Shown: piece after piece, positions 1 through 9,678 of the stretch | Layout: the number at the start of each line of letters is the position of its first letter | How positions within the stretch are numbered: position 1 is the stretch's first letter | NCBI GenBank assembly: GCA_019918135.1 | Contig: WBZZ01002433.1 | Span: 88,501 to 152,500 of the forward strand | Length of the DNA stretch: 64,000 nt | Origin: Paulinella micropora | Lineage: Eukaryota > Cercozoa > Imbricatea > Euglyphida > Paulinellidae | Reading direction: 5' to 3' | Notes under the pieces: model-generated | What the model saw: the letters and a program-made list of their open reading frames with translations, nothing else | Told to the model about the DNA's origin: nothing | Database searches by the model: none | Made by a program: the position numbers and the translations under genes

Positions 1-147
1 GGGATGAGGCATACGTGGTCTTGGAACAGGATGGTTTCCATGATGTGGCGTGGACATGGCTTTGTCTGTCCCGGGTGGGAATCCAGGGAGGGGATGATTA
101 TCTTGGTACCCATGGCTGCGGTTAAGAGCAGCATTTCTAAGACCCAC
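1..147. other. Left-edge unique sequence, no gene seen
   Basis: GC-rich sequence up to the first SINE fragment. The minus strand has a short proline- and histidine-rich open stretch, but nothing is recognisable and it runs off the window edge. Confidence 0.4.
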
Positions 148-195
148 TGTCAATGAAAATACTGGTGGCAAATAATAATAATAATAATAATAATA
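148..195 (-). repeat. SINE1 remnant plus (AAT)n tail
   Basis: The 22 bases at 150-171 match the 23-bp unit of SINE1 plus the start of its tRNA-like head, and they are cut by (AAT)n at about 172-195. The (AAT)n is read as the 3' tail of the next SINE1 copy. Confidence 0.6.
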
Positions 196-330
196 GTGCT
201 TCTCTGTCAATGGCTGATGCATTTCTGCACATGCGCCTCCATCGTCTCACCCGTGAGGGGAGTACGAAGAATTGACGATAAGCTCTAATGACACCCCCGC
301 AAGGGCAGTTCCAACACTTCCAGACGGGCC

Positions 331-331
<1 letters not shown>
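196..331 (-). mobile_element. SINE1 copy a, 5'-truncated
   Basis: Contains the SINE1 3' half on the minus strand. It stops inside the body, and (AAT)n of copy b follows directly. The tRNA-like head is absent. Confidence 0.8.
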
Positions 332-407
<76 letters not shown>

Positions 408-677
408 GTGCTTCTCTGTCAATGGCTGATGCATTTCTGCACATGCGCCTCCATCGTCTCACCCGTGAGGGGAGTACGAAGAATTGACGATAAGCTCTAA
501 TGACACCCCCGCAAGGGCAGTTCCAACACTTCCAGACGGGCCGGTATGTTCAATGAAAATACTGGTCCAGAAATAGACCGGTATGTTCAATGAAAATACT
601 GGTGGCACCGACGGGAATCGAACTGGCGACAGGGCCCAGATGGTAGAACTTGACCACTGGGCTATCACGGTGTCCAT
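332..677 (-). mobile_element. SINE1 copy b with (TTA)n tail, near full length
   Basis: A tRNA-derived SINE read on the minus strand. It starts at about 677 with a tRNA-like head that has an A-box-like TAGCCCAGTGG and a B-box-like AGTTCGATTCC, followed by an acceptor-like end and CCA. Two copies of a 23-bp unit follow, then a body of about 140 bp, then the (TTA)n tail at 332-406. The head folds only partly as a tRNA (acceptor mostly paired, T stem degenerate), so it is a pseudo-tRNA promoter and not a working tRNA gene. Confidence 0.85.
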
Positions 678-947
678 AATAATAATAATAATAATAATAA
701 TAATAGTGCTTCTCTGTCAATGGCTGATGCATTTCTGCACATGCGCCTCCATCGTCTCACCCGTGAGGGGAGTACGAAGAATTGACGATAAGCTCTAATG
801 ACACCCCCGCAAGGGCAGTTCCAACACTTCCAGACGGGCCGGTATGTTCAATGAAAATACTGGTCCAGACGGATCGGTATGTTCAATGAAAATACTGGTG
901 GCACCGACGGGAATCGAACTGGCGACAGGGCCCAGATGGTAGAACTT
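678..947 (-). mobile_element. SINE1 copy c, head truncated
   Basis: The tail lies at 678-704 and the body has two 23-bp units. The 5' head is cut inside the tRNA-like part at about 947, where the (AAT)n of copy d begins. Confidence 0.8.
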
Positions 948-948
948 G

Positions 949-991
<43 letters not shown>

Positions 992-1261
992 GTGCTTCTC
1001 TGTCAATGGCTGATGCATTTCTGCACATGCGCCTCCATCGTCTCACCCGTGAGGGGAGTACGAAGATTTGACGATAAGCTCTAATGACACCCCCGCAAGC
1101 AAGGGCAGTTCCAACACTTCCAGACGGGCCGGTATGTTCAATGAAAATACTGGTCCAGACGGATCGGTATGTTCAATGAAAATACTGGTGGCACCGACGG
1201 GAATCGAACTGGCGACAGGGCCCAGATGGTAGAACTTGACCACTGGGCTATCACGGTGTCC
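948..1261 (-). mobile_element. SINE1 copy d
   Basis: The (AAT)n tail is at 948-990 and the body and complete tRNA-like head are at 991-1261. A 4-bp duplication (GCAA) is present near 1096. Confidence 0.85.
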
Positions 1262-1556
1262 ATAAATAATAATAATAATAATAATAATAGTGCTTCTCTG
1301 TCAATGGCTGATGCATTTCTGCACATGCGCCTCCATCGTCTCACCCGTGAGGGGAGTACGAAGAATTGACGATAAGCTCTAATGACACCCCCGCAAGGGC
1401 AGTTCCAACACTTCCAGACGGGCCGGTATGTTCAATGAAAATACTGATCCAGACGGATCGGTATGTTCAATGAAAATACTGGTGGCACCGACGGGAATCG
1501 AACTGGCGACAGGGCCCAGATGGTAGAACTTGACCACTGGGCTATCACGGTGTCCA
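1262..1556 (-). mobile_element. SINE1 copy e
   Basis: The tail is at 1262-1289 and a full body and head follow to 1556. Its 5' end abuts the long (AAT)n of LINE-A, so it lies in or beside the LINE tail. Confidence 0.85.
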
Positions 1557-1557
1557 A

Positions 1558-1633
<76 letters not shown>

Positions 1634-1645
1634 GGCTTCCTCAGA

Positions 1646-2249
1646 CTATAGCATCAGATCCAGATCCTGGACATGTGCCTCCATTGGGTCACCGGGGTCA
1701 GCCGATCCCAACGCATTGTCAGAACACCAAACAGACATAGCAGCAACAGCAACAGCAGGGGCAGATGGGGGCTGTGAAGTGCATGAAGAGCTAGATGCGA
1801 GGGTGTTAGCTGAAGAGAAGAACTCGGAGACACTACGCTGCGCTCCCGAACCCCTCTCTCTAGCCAGGACGTCCACACTGCGCGGACGGCCGCGCCGCGC
1901 AACATCAACGTCACTTGGGGGAGAGGGTGGGACAGAAAGCTGATGGAACCTCAGTGAGGTCAATCGCCTCCTCGCCCCCATCCTCCACCCCAAGCTCCTC
2001 CCTTTTACCATTCCTAGCAGACCAACACTCAGACACATATGATCCAAACAACACATCCAACTTTGGAGGGGGACGCAACGCTGTAACCCCTAACAACGCA
2101 GCAAGCCTAAAGTTACTGCGGAAGCGCGACTTCCCCTGAAAAAGCTTACAAAACAATCGTGATTGATCCACAGGCGACATCATCCCAACCCTGCCGCACA
2201 GAGCCCTCCCGCTCCCGCCCAAGCAACACATCCTCCACCACAACCTCAC
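1646..2249 (-). pseudogene. LINE-A ORF2 C-terminal tail (SIM, AT-hook-like and PIP-box motifs)
   Basis: Two overlapping frames hold the C-terminus. The first (to 1911) has EEAIDLT at 1953-1973, a SUMO-interaction-like acidic/hydrophobic motif. The second has RRGRP at about 1883-1897, AT-hook-like or a nuclear-localisation signal, and QRSVSEFF at 1817-1840, an exact match to the PIP-box pattern Q-x-x-hydrophobic-x-x-F-F used to bind PCNA. One frameshift separates the first motif from the other two. LINE-B has the same three motifs in the same order in a single frame. The function is inferred from motif matches only. Confidence 0.65.
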
Positions 2250-3240
2250 CGCCTACGACCTCACCACCCTCCTCACTCCCTCCATCCCCCTCAGCACCCC
2301 CCACAGCCATGCCACCGAGCCTCTGCATACTCAGCAACAGCTGCTTACGTCTCGCCTCATGCATGGGGCAATCCCATAAGAAGTGCGCAAGGGACTCATT
2401 GACATCATCATGACAACAGAAGCAGCGAGGGGACATGCCACTGACCAACTTGCTGCGGTACAACCGAAGGCGGTTGTTGCAGCTGAGCAACCTTCTCCGA
2501 AGCAGATTATAATGCGCATCATCAAGGGCTACCCACCTTGGGAACTCCTTAGTTCCAAAGACTTGTCTTAGGATGACTCGCAGGCCATCAGTAAGATCGC
2601 TGCCTGCCTCTCGCTTGTCCCACATCAGTTGCTGCACCATCTTGACGTCCTGCTGAAGGGCCCACTTGTCCACAGTCGAACTCCAACCCTCGAGGTCCTT
2701 CTCTGAGCTATTTGGGAGCTCCTGAACCCCTTGTTGTAGATCCATTGAGTCCCTGATAGCGCCTTCGGCCTCCGCAGTCCAGTCGGATTTGACTTGAGAT
2801 GCGATGACAGGAAATCGCTCCGGTAGAACACGCAGCCGTCCATAGAACTTCAGTTGCGCCGCCCGCCGCAAACGCTCCGCACTCAAAGAGCGCGCCAGAA
2901 CGAGTGTAATCCACTTGCTTGTCTTAGGGCTGATGCCGAGAATCATCCTCATGGGGCGCAGCATTGCTGCCTCCAGCTTGGTGAGCTGCGATACGGGGGC
3001 ACGCCAGACATCGAAGGCGTACTTCAGCTTGGCTCCCACAAGTTGATTCCAGCACATGAGACGATACCTAGCTTGTATCTCACCTGCACACCACAAAGAG
3101 TACCAACCTGCGGTGGCGACTTCAGTGACACGCGTAGCCCGCAGGGCCTGCTCCTTCCACTTCAGGTCGTCGGTGATAACCACTCCCAGGTACTTGTACT
3201 GACTGGTGACACAAAGCTTCTGGCCGCGAAACCACACCAC
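2146..3240 (-). pseudogene. LINE-A ORF2: RT thumb and C-terminal Cys/His region
   Basis: An open frame continuing downstream of the RT palm. It contains the connection region typical of non-LTR retrotransposon ORF2 and a Cys/His cluster (CFCC, then H and C in the pattern ESLAHFLWDCP), which matches the common C-terminal LINE motif of Cys-x2-Cys followed by HFL..CP. This motif is thought to bind RNA during target-primed reverse transcription. It overlaps the preceding RT frame by about 80 bp, so a frameshift lies near 3200. The next frame, carrying the C-terminal tail, begins upstream of its stop. Confidence 0.75.
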
Positions 3241-4774
3241 GGGCTCACCTCGCCCCTGATACTTGGTCGTTTTGCCTTGCTCGACGTGTAAATGGGCATG
3301 ATTTCCGTCTTGCCGGGCTTCAAGTTGACTTCCAGCCGGTAATCTTCCGCGAACTTGGCCACAACATTGACCATCTTCTGGAGCTCGGTGCGACTGTGAG
3401 CGATGAGGGCCACGTCGTCCGCGTATAGAAGTGCCTTGATGTCGTTCAGCCGCTTCACATCCGTGATCTTGAGGGCACTCGCCAGCCGATTACACAGCTT
3501 ATCCATAAAGACGTTGAAGAGTGTGGGAGAGAGAGGGGACCCCTGTTGGACGCCTACACCCTCCAGTACTTCGGGGGTGAGTGCTCCATCAACTAGCACT
3601 TGCGACGAAGTCTGCTCGTAGCACCTGCGTAGCGTGCGCCAGAACTTGCCCCTTACACCCAGCTTCCAGAGCATCTCAAATAGGCCATCTCTCCAAACAG
3701 ACGGGAAAGCCTTGCGTAGATCGACGAACAGGACATACGACTCCCGCTTCTGCTGCTGACGCCCCTTCAACCTCTGCCAAAGGGTAAAGACCTGATCCGT
3801 AGTGCGACGCCCCGGGCGGAAGCCTCCCTGCTCTGGACGTAGCTTATCCGGGCCATCCACGAAGAGCGTTAGACGAGTAGCTAATAAGGACAGATACAGC
3901 TTACCAAGGCAACTAATAATCGAGATATCCCTCCAGTTGTCAGGATCCGTAGGATCCCCACCCTTGGGGATATTGACGATGATTCCCTTGCCCCAAGCTT
4001 TTGGAGTCCTCTCGGCTTCTCGAATCCAGTTGAAGTACTGCGTTAAGTAGCCATTGATGTAGGCGCCGCCATACTTGAGCATCTCGTTCTTCACTTTGTC
4101 CTCGCCACAAGCTTTGTGGTTATTCAGGGCACGTTGCCTTGCAAGGACCTCCTCTTGCGTGAACTGCTTGTCCAGCTCTTCGCAAGTGTCTTCACCTACT
4201 TCGTGCTCCTTCATAGCCCGGCCCACCTCATCTCTGAAGCGATCGTTCCAGTGGAACTGCCGCTTAGCTTCGGCTTCCTCCCACTCCAGCGAGCCTGCTT
4301 CTGCACGCACTCCACCACAACAGCCGCACTTGCCGGATTTTCCCGTGGCTTCACCGAATTTTTCCGAAATTCCTCCCACCGAGCGACCTTTTCCGGCAGC
4401 GTACACGCCAGTGAGCCATCCTCCCTTTGCACCGGCGCGGAGACCTTCGTTCTGCGTGCCCCGCCAAGCCGCTTCGCGAGTAGCCAAAAGCGCTTTGAGG
4501 ATTGCTCGCGTTGACATTTGACCGCTTCTTCCTGCACTTGCTTGAAGGAGGCGGACTTCTTGGCCCGAGTTGCCTTCCGAATTTGCTTGCGGAGCCGTAG
4601 CCAATTCAGACGGGCTTCCGCATTCGATTCATCCCTCCTGTATGCTGCGTAGGCCTCCCGGCGCTGTTGAATGAGCTCCTTTAGCTCCCCGTCGAACCAA
4701 TTGTTGGTGAAACGGGGTCGTATACATCTGGAGCCAAAGACCCGGTGCGCCGCCATTCGGAAGGACTGCGCCAC
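3162..4774 (-). pseudogene. LINE-A ORF2: reverse transcriptase
   Basis: Two frames (4211-4774 and 3162-4604) cover the pre-RT linker and the RT. Visible RT blocks are the palm segment FVDLRKAFPSVW, the GVQQGSPLSPTLFN block and the catalytic YADD at 3415-3426. The enzyme would copy the element RNA at a nicked target. The N-terminal third of the longer frame is out of frame with the protein, and the true sequence there is in the 4211-4774 frame, so a frameshift lies near 4250. The catalytic residues are intact although the ORF is broken. Confidence 0.85.
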
Positions 4775-6063
4775 TCGGTGACGTCATCTACCACCCGTTG
4801 GCTGTCGGCACCACCCGATAGGTCAAGCTCAGGCAGCTGATGCACTCCAAGCTTCTGTAGGCAATGCTGGAATACGTCATCGAACTTGTCGCGTAGATAA
4901 TCCAGCGCTTGCTTCGCAGCGTGATCATTACCCGAGACACCAGCACCAATAAGCTTATCAACACGAAAGGACCTGTAAGGTTTCGCAGCCCGCTTTGGCC
5001 GGCGCTGGCCGCTCCACGTCAGTTCGGCCCATACTGCCGTGTGGTCCGTATCAAGATCATCTTCGCATACTCCGAACTTTGCTCCAGATGCCAAGCCAAG
5101 CGACGCGCAGATGTAATCGAGGAGGTGCTTGCCTGTGCCCATGCCGCGCTGCTCACGCCGGGACCACCAGTAGGACCCTTCCACTGGGCACGAGAAGCCG
5201 CTCAGATTTCGCAGGCCCGAAGCGACGAGGACAGCCGCGAGTCTCGCCGTTCTCCGAACGTACCGGTGCTCCCTTATGATCGACCTCCCCGTGCTGACCG
5301 ACGATGCCCTCCTCTTTTCGGCTGCATGCCGGCCCGAGCTTCGCGTTGGCATCCGCCACCGTGACCTCAAGACCTTTGGCTCCAAAAAAAGCTATAGCTG
5401 CCTGCCAGGCCGCATACGCCTCTGACGACTCTTCTTCCTGCGTTTCCTGGGGAAAGTAGCCGTTGCCCACATAGATATCCTGAGCGCCGGTAACAACCGA
5501 GGCGATACGCAGCCACACTTGCTGCCGGTGGTCGATGGGGGCTGACACCAGGTTGCAATACGGACCAAGGAAGTTAGCCACCGCGAATAGAACCCCACCC
5601 TTGCAGCGATTTTTCTCGCTGACCTCCGCAGGTTTCCAAAAATCCGGAATCCATCCAGGCTGCATTTGGAAAGTTGCTTCTTGCCCATGCGGTGCTCCTG
5701 AGCACCGATGACTAGCCAGCCCTCGTGCTTGTAGAATGATGCCCATTCCGCCGTGCCTACGTTGTCGTATCCCGTTTTACCCTGCCAGTTGTGACCCGCG
5801 ACGAGTAGCTTGAAGCCGGTATCGAACTGCTTGGAGCGGTGCTTCTTGGCTCGTTTCCGGACCCGACGGCCGCGCTTGGCTTCCGCCCTCGTGCTGCCCC
5901 CCTCTGCAGGTGCTTGCGCAGGTTGGTCCCCCACTGCACTGGCCGCCGAATGCAGGGGCACCACATGCACATCAGCACACTCAGACACACACTTAGGTGC
6001 ATCGGCAGCCAATTCCGAAGACACCACCTGCACATCATCGACACATTCTTCATGCAGAAGCAA
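4681..6063 (-). pseudogene. LINE-A: APE-like endonuclease domain, three frames
   Basis: Three overlapping frames (5392-6063, 5153-5746 and 4681-5385) together give the exonuclease-endonuclease-phosphatase fold used by LINEs to nick target DNA. Visible motifs are AGHNWQGK, the metal-binding Glu in GAQEH, GNGYFPQ, the Asp/Asn pair in VADANAKLG, DYICAS, and the final Asp-His in DTDHTAVWAEL. Compared with LINE-B the canonical GDAN has become ADAN. At least two frameshifts break it. Confidence 0.8.
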
Positions 6064-6743
6064 GACGCGATATCCCGTCGCAGCTTCCTCCTTCCGGACC
6101 GCCCTTCCCCACGCAGATGGATGCGAATAAGCCTTCGGACATGTTCCCTGTCCCTGAACCTGCGCCCAAGGGCCACATTGACCCCTCTGCCGAAGAATTT
6201 GAGATGTTTGAGTTGCTGCAACGCCGTCTGCCTGCTGTCATCGTCCTCGTAGACCAGCTCCAGGTGACGAGACATTCGCTGGCCTTGCCACTCCATTACC
6301 GGGACCACCAGACCAAGACCGCTCATTTTGGAGGCGATCTCCTGTAGATTGGCGCGTTCTGAGAGCCCCCAGACAATCAGATTACGCCCGTCCTTGTCGT
6401 ACCGATCTACCCGCCGGTACCGTCGAGGCGGCGGTGCCATCTGCCGTATAGCGCCGCTCGCCTTATGTTGAAGCGCCGACCCGTGTGCCAGGTTTGGGGA
6501 GGAAGGATGAGGCGCAGCTAAGATAGCCTCTCCACGTGGTTCAGGAATTCCGTCATATACGCGAGCCCTCATCCTCCCATCCTGGGACATCGGGCCAGAG
6601 CCCGTCGAAGAGGCATTCCCACGGGGATTGTCCAGGTCTTCGGCGATTCTACCTTGTCCCATAAGGGCCACAGTGGTAGCTCCGTGCTTCGCGTATTTGT
6701 AATCCATTGAGAGTAGTAGACGGCCAATGTCGCTGGCCATCAC
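5757..6743 (-). pseudogene. LINE-A: N-terminal RNA-binding-like region
   Basis: An open frame with a Ser/Pro/Gly-rich N-terminus, then a basic PPPRRYRRVDRYDKDGR stretch, then an RRM-like segment that starts at LIVWGLSERANLQEI and ends in the conserved GRRFRDRE. It aligns by eye with the N-terminal part of the LINE-B fusion ORF. About the last 120 codons are out of frame relative to the endonuclease frame. In LINE-B this region is fused directly to the endonuclease, so LINE-A probably also had one long ORF. Confidence 0.65.
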
Positions 6744-7330
6744 CGCCGCGCCTCTTTACGCCGAGGAAAGCGCCCGCCCATGCAAATAGCATCGGCGGTA
6801 TCTGCAACACACACTACACGCATTTCCGCCGGTGTCACTGGACGCTGCCGCGTCGCTTCGTGCCCTTCGGCGCCCGCCAGCACCCCCAGCGTCGCCAGAA
6901 CCTGCCTCACGCACTACACACACTCTCCATCGCATCGCCAACGCCTCTGCTCTCATGCCTTATGGACTTTCAGCTGCTCCTAACAATACACATCATGAGG
7001 TACGGGTGTCCCCGAGTGGAGCCAGATCGGACGGCGTGCCGCTGAAACTCCTTCCCCCACGTGGGTATAGAAGGCGCGAACCTAGCGGTACCTATAGGGT
7101 CTTACAGACAAGTATAGTAATCCCAGCCGAAGCTGCTCAGTTAGAAATGCAACGGTGGAGGTTGTGAATGCATGGGGCAAGGCACGGCAACGCAGCAAGG
7201 CACTGGCAAGGCATTGGGACCGACTGAAGCCCCTCTCCAACGTGCGCGTCATCGTGTATTCCAGTTAGGCAACCCCGAAGAAGCGAAGATAGGGAGGAGA
7301 TAAAACCCAGATAGGATGAAGATAGGATTA

Positions 7331-7731
7331 ACATGAAGCCGAAATGGAGCCGAGTTGGAACAGGTCAACTCGGCCCCATCTCGGCTCAATGTGAATCCTA
7401 TCTTCAACCCATCTCGGTACTGTTTCCTCCGAAGCTCACCTCAACAAGATCACCAAACCGGAACTGGAAGCCCCCAGGCATTTACTCGGCAGGAAATTCG
7501 GCGAAATGGGCTAACCAGGAAACCAGACCCAAACCAACAGCCAAGAAAAACGAGCCAACCAACAATCCAACAGACAACCCCACAACCTGCCTGGCCGAAC
7601 CCCTACCGAGTAAATGCCCAGTTGAGAGTTGCGCATATCCCGGTGACCGCCCTCCCCAAGCGGTCACCTTCGTGGGGAGAGGCCCAACCACCTCCTCTTC
7701 CCATGGAGTGCCATCTTGTGCACCCCTCCAG
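7331..7731. other. Spacer with a perfect 9-bp hairpin
   Basis: No convincing gene. A perfect inverted repeat, GCCGAGTTG at 7349-7357 and CAACTCGGC at 7366-7374, encloses an 8-base loop, and further GAGCCGAG/CTCGGCTC-like repeats lie beside it. The plus-strand open frame here is low-complexity and runs into an (AAT)n repeat, so I do not call it a gene. Confidence 0.4.
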
Positions 7732-8254
7732 AATAATAATAATAATAATAATAATACTATACTATATCTGAGGCGTACTGATGCAGCTAATGGCATATCC
7801 TCAACGGACATAAGCCTCCAATACCCTTGTTCGAGGTCCTCCACCCCCCCGTGTCAGTCTCTCGCCTGATGATCGGGGCCACCGATGGAGCTCCTGAGGG
7901 CAAGACTGCACTAAGCCGAGGTTATTCCGCAGTCCCAGCAACCTCTTGCAAGACGTCACCGAATGTGCAAGTGCATACACCAAGCGCGGTTGCTAGAGCT
8001 GCCTCGAAATCCCACCCATAACAATCTGGTGTCTGCTGGGTCCTGGGCTATCAACCAGCATATGCGGAGTTTAAGATATTTTACGCGCGCAACGACCCTC
8101 CTCCCCAGCATCTACCACCAAAGGGTTATGAGTTGGTGTCACAGTTTAACGCCTTGAGGCCATTGGGCTGGAACTCTGTTTAGCAAGTGTGACTAGGTTT
8201 TTTCATCGGGATTTCCCTCAAATATGTCACAGTCAACACTCCAAGGCAGATTTA
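7732..8254 (-). mobile_element. SINE2 copy a with (TTA)n tail
   Basis: A unit of about 500 bp, nearly identical to 14797-15292 and partly to 16295-16703. I read it on the minus strand because its end next to (AAT)n carries the same block seen at the 3' ends of the LINEs and SINE1 (TTGGAGGCTTATGTCCG, then CCATTAGCTG). At the other end, CAGCCCAATGG resembles the A-box-like TAGCCCAGTGG of SINE1. No clear B box was found. The tail is at 7732-7754. Confidence 0.7.
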
Positions 8255-8383
8255 CTATATCTGAGGCGTACTGATGCAGCTAATGGCATATCCTCAACGG
8301 ACATAAGCCTCCAATACCCTTGTTCGAGGTCCTCCACCCCCCCGAGATGGCCATTGTGAGTTTAACGCCTTGAGGCCATTGGG

Positions 8384-8387
<4 letters not shown>
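8255..8387 (-). mobile_element. SINE2 copy b, internally deleted
   Basis: A 133-bp version with only the two ends of SINE2. The 3' block and the CAGCCCAATGG 5' end are joined across a large internal deletion. It follows copy a without an (AAT)n tail and abuts the LINE-B tail. Confidence 0.65.
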
Positions 8388-8438
<51 letters not shown>

Positions 8439-8448
8439 GACTTATCAG

Positions 8449-9456
8449 TCAATGGGCCTTTGATCCTGTCGGACATGTGCCTCCATTGGTAGCACGGGGC
8501 CGTTCGGTGACGCGGCTCCGCTCCAAAGACTCGACTGGCAGTGCAATGTGCAAATGAGCGTGCTGTGCATGTGCAAGTGGGTGCAAGGAGTGAGAGGAGT
8601 TATCTGCCGAGAAGAAGTCCGCGACGCTGCGCTGACCTCCACCTACAACAGATCTAGCCAGACATTCTACCTGACTAGGCCTTCCCCTCCTCCTTCTACC
8701 CACCTCCTGAACGACCGTGAGGTCGATCACCTCCTCCTTCTCCTCCGCCCCCTCTGCCTCCCTGATCTGCGCCTCCAACTCCTCCCACTCCTTCCAGATG
8801 GTGGCAACAAACCTCCCTAACTCCTCCTCCACCTCTTCTGGGACAGGGATAAACAAAACGCCGAGCATCGCCGCCATCTTTTCATCCTCCCCCTTCTGTC
8901 ATTCCTCTTTGAAGAGCCTCATCTCCTCCTCCGCCTCCCGCAGTTCCCTGTGATAGAGCCCTCCTCGATTCAGCATGAGGGGCTGCCGGGCTTGCGCCTC
9001 ATCGATAAACTTAAACAGTGCCTCACGAGAGCTCGCAAACGTTGGGCAATGCAGCAGGAAGTGACGTAACGACTCGTTAACCTCAGTGCCACACAAGGCG
9101 AAACAGCTTGAGCAGTCCGGCGAGCATGAGCCAAATTTGGATCGGTAGAGGCGAAGGCGATTGTTGCAGCTCAACAATCGCCTTCTGATAAGGTTGTGAC
9201 TTCCCCCCTCCAGCGCCCGCCAACGTGGGAAAGCAGAGCGGGAAGACATCTGGCTAAGCAGCACCCTAAGCCCATCAGAGGGCTTAGCCTGCCGCTCCCA
9301 GCCAGCTACTTCCTGCCGGACAGACCATTGCTTTACCACCTCGATCCAGTTCGCCAGAGCGGCCCGCCAGTCCTTATCATCTACCGTGCCATCTTCGTTC
9401 ACGACCCGCTTGAGCGCATCCAAGCCCTCCCGCAGCCTGTGATCTGCTAAGATCAA
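8449..9456 (-). pseudogene. LINE-B ORF2: Cys/His region and SIM/AT-hook/PIP tail
   Basis: Two stretches in one frame, separated by a single TGA at about 8899. The first has a Cys-rich segment (CSSCFALC) and ESLRHFLLHCP. The second is a 142-residue tail with an acidic coiled-coil-like stretch, EEVIDLT (8716-8736, SUMO-interaction-like), RRRRGRP (8677-8697, AT-hook-like) and QRSVADFF (8611-8634, a PIP-box match). Because the frame is shared, the tail belongs to the same protein as the RT. The same three motifs occur in the same order in LINE-A. PIP boxes are known in mammalian L1 ORF2, where they lie between endonuclease and RT. Here the motif is at the C-terminus. Confidence 0.75.
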
Positions 9457-9678
9457 ATTTTCCGTATCTTCCTTCCATTTGCACCGACCCGTGTTGTAAA
9501 GCCTGCGTGTTAGCGCTGTGTTGCCCAGTAACTCGATGCGCCCTAGGAACCGAAGCCGGGCCGCCTTGGCAAGGATGCTAAAACTCGGCGTGCGGCCTAA
9601 ACCCCTGGTGATGCAGCCGCTGTGCGCGTACCAACACCCAAGATGACCCGCAGGGGCGCTACCAACGCGCCCTCCAGC

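Larger units (their letters stand above)
1557..7330 (-). mobile_element. LINE-A: APE-type non-LTR retrotransposon, degraded
   Basis: Read on the minus strand the order is 5' UTR, an RRM-like/basic region, an APE endonuclease, a reverse transcriptase with YADD, a C-terminal Cys/His cluster, a motif-rich C-terminal tail, a short 3' UTR and a (TTA)n tail at 1557-1634. At least six frame changes break the coding region, so this copy is dead. It is clearly related to LINE-B at 8388-13575, with the same domain order and alignable protein blocks. The 5' limit is uncertain. I place it near 7330, before a region with no similarity to LINE-B. Confidence 0.85.

Noticed and set aside
597..677. A functional tRNA gene in the SINE1 head
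   Set aside because: The A and B boxes and CCA are there, but the T stem and anticodon arm do not pair well, and the unit recurs in every SINE copy. No anticodon can be assigned.
196..1556. CRISPR array, because of regular repeats
   Set aside because: The repeats are about 300-bp tRNA-derived SINEs with microsatellite tails, in a eukaryotic context, not short direct repeats with unique spacers.
247..1651. ORFs of poly-Asn, poly-Ile or poly-Leu
   Set aside because: They are translations of (AAT)n tails of SINEs and LINEs. The same applies at 7.7, 8.4, 14.8-17.0, 25.6, 31.5 and 49.0 kb.
7333..7869. 178-codon plus-strand ORF
   Set aside because: It runs through spacer, an (AAT)n tract and the SINE2 3' end, so it cannot be a conserved gene.
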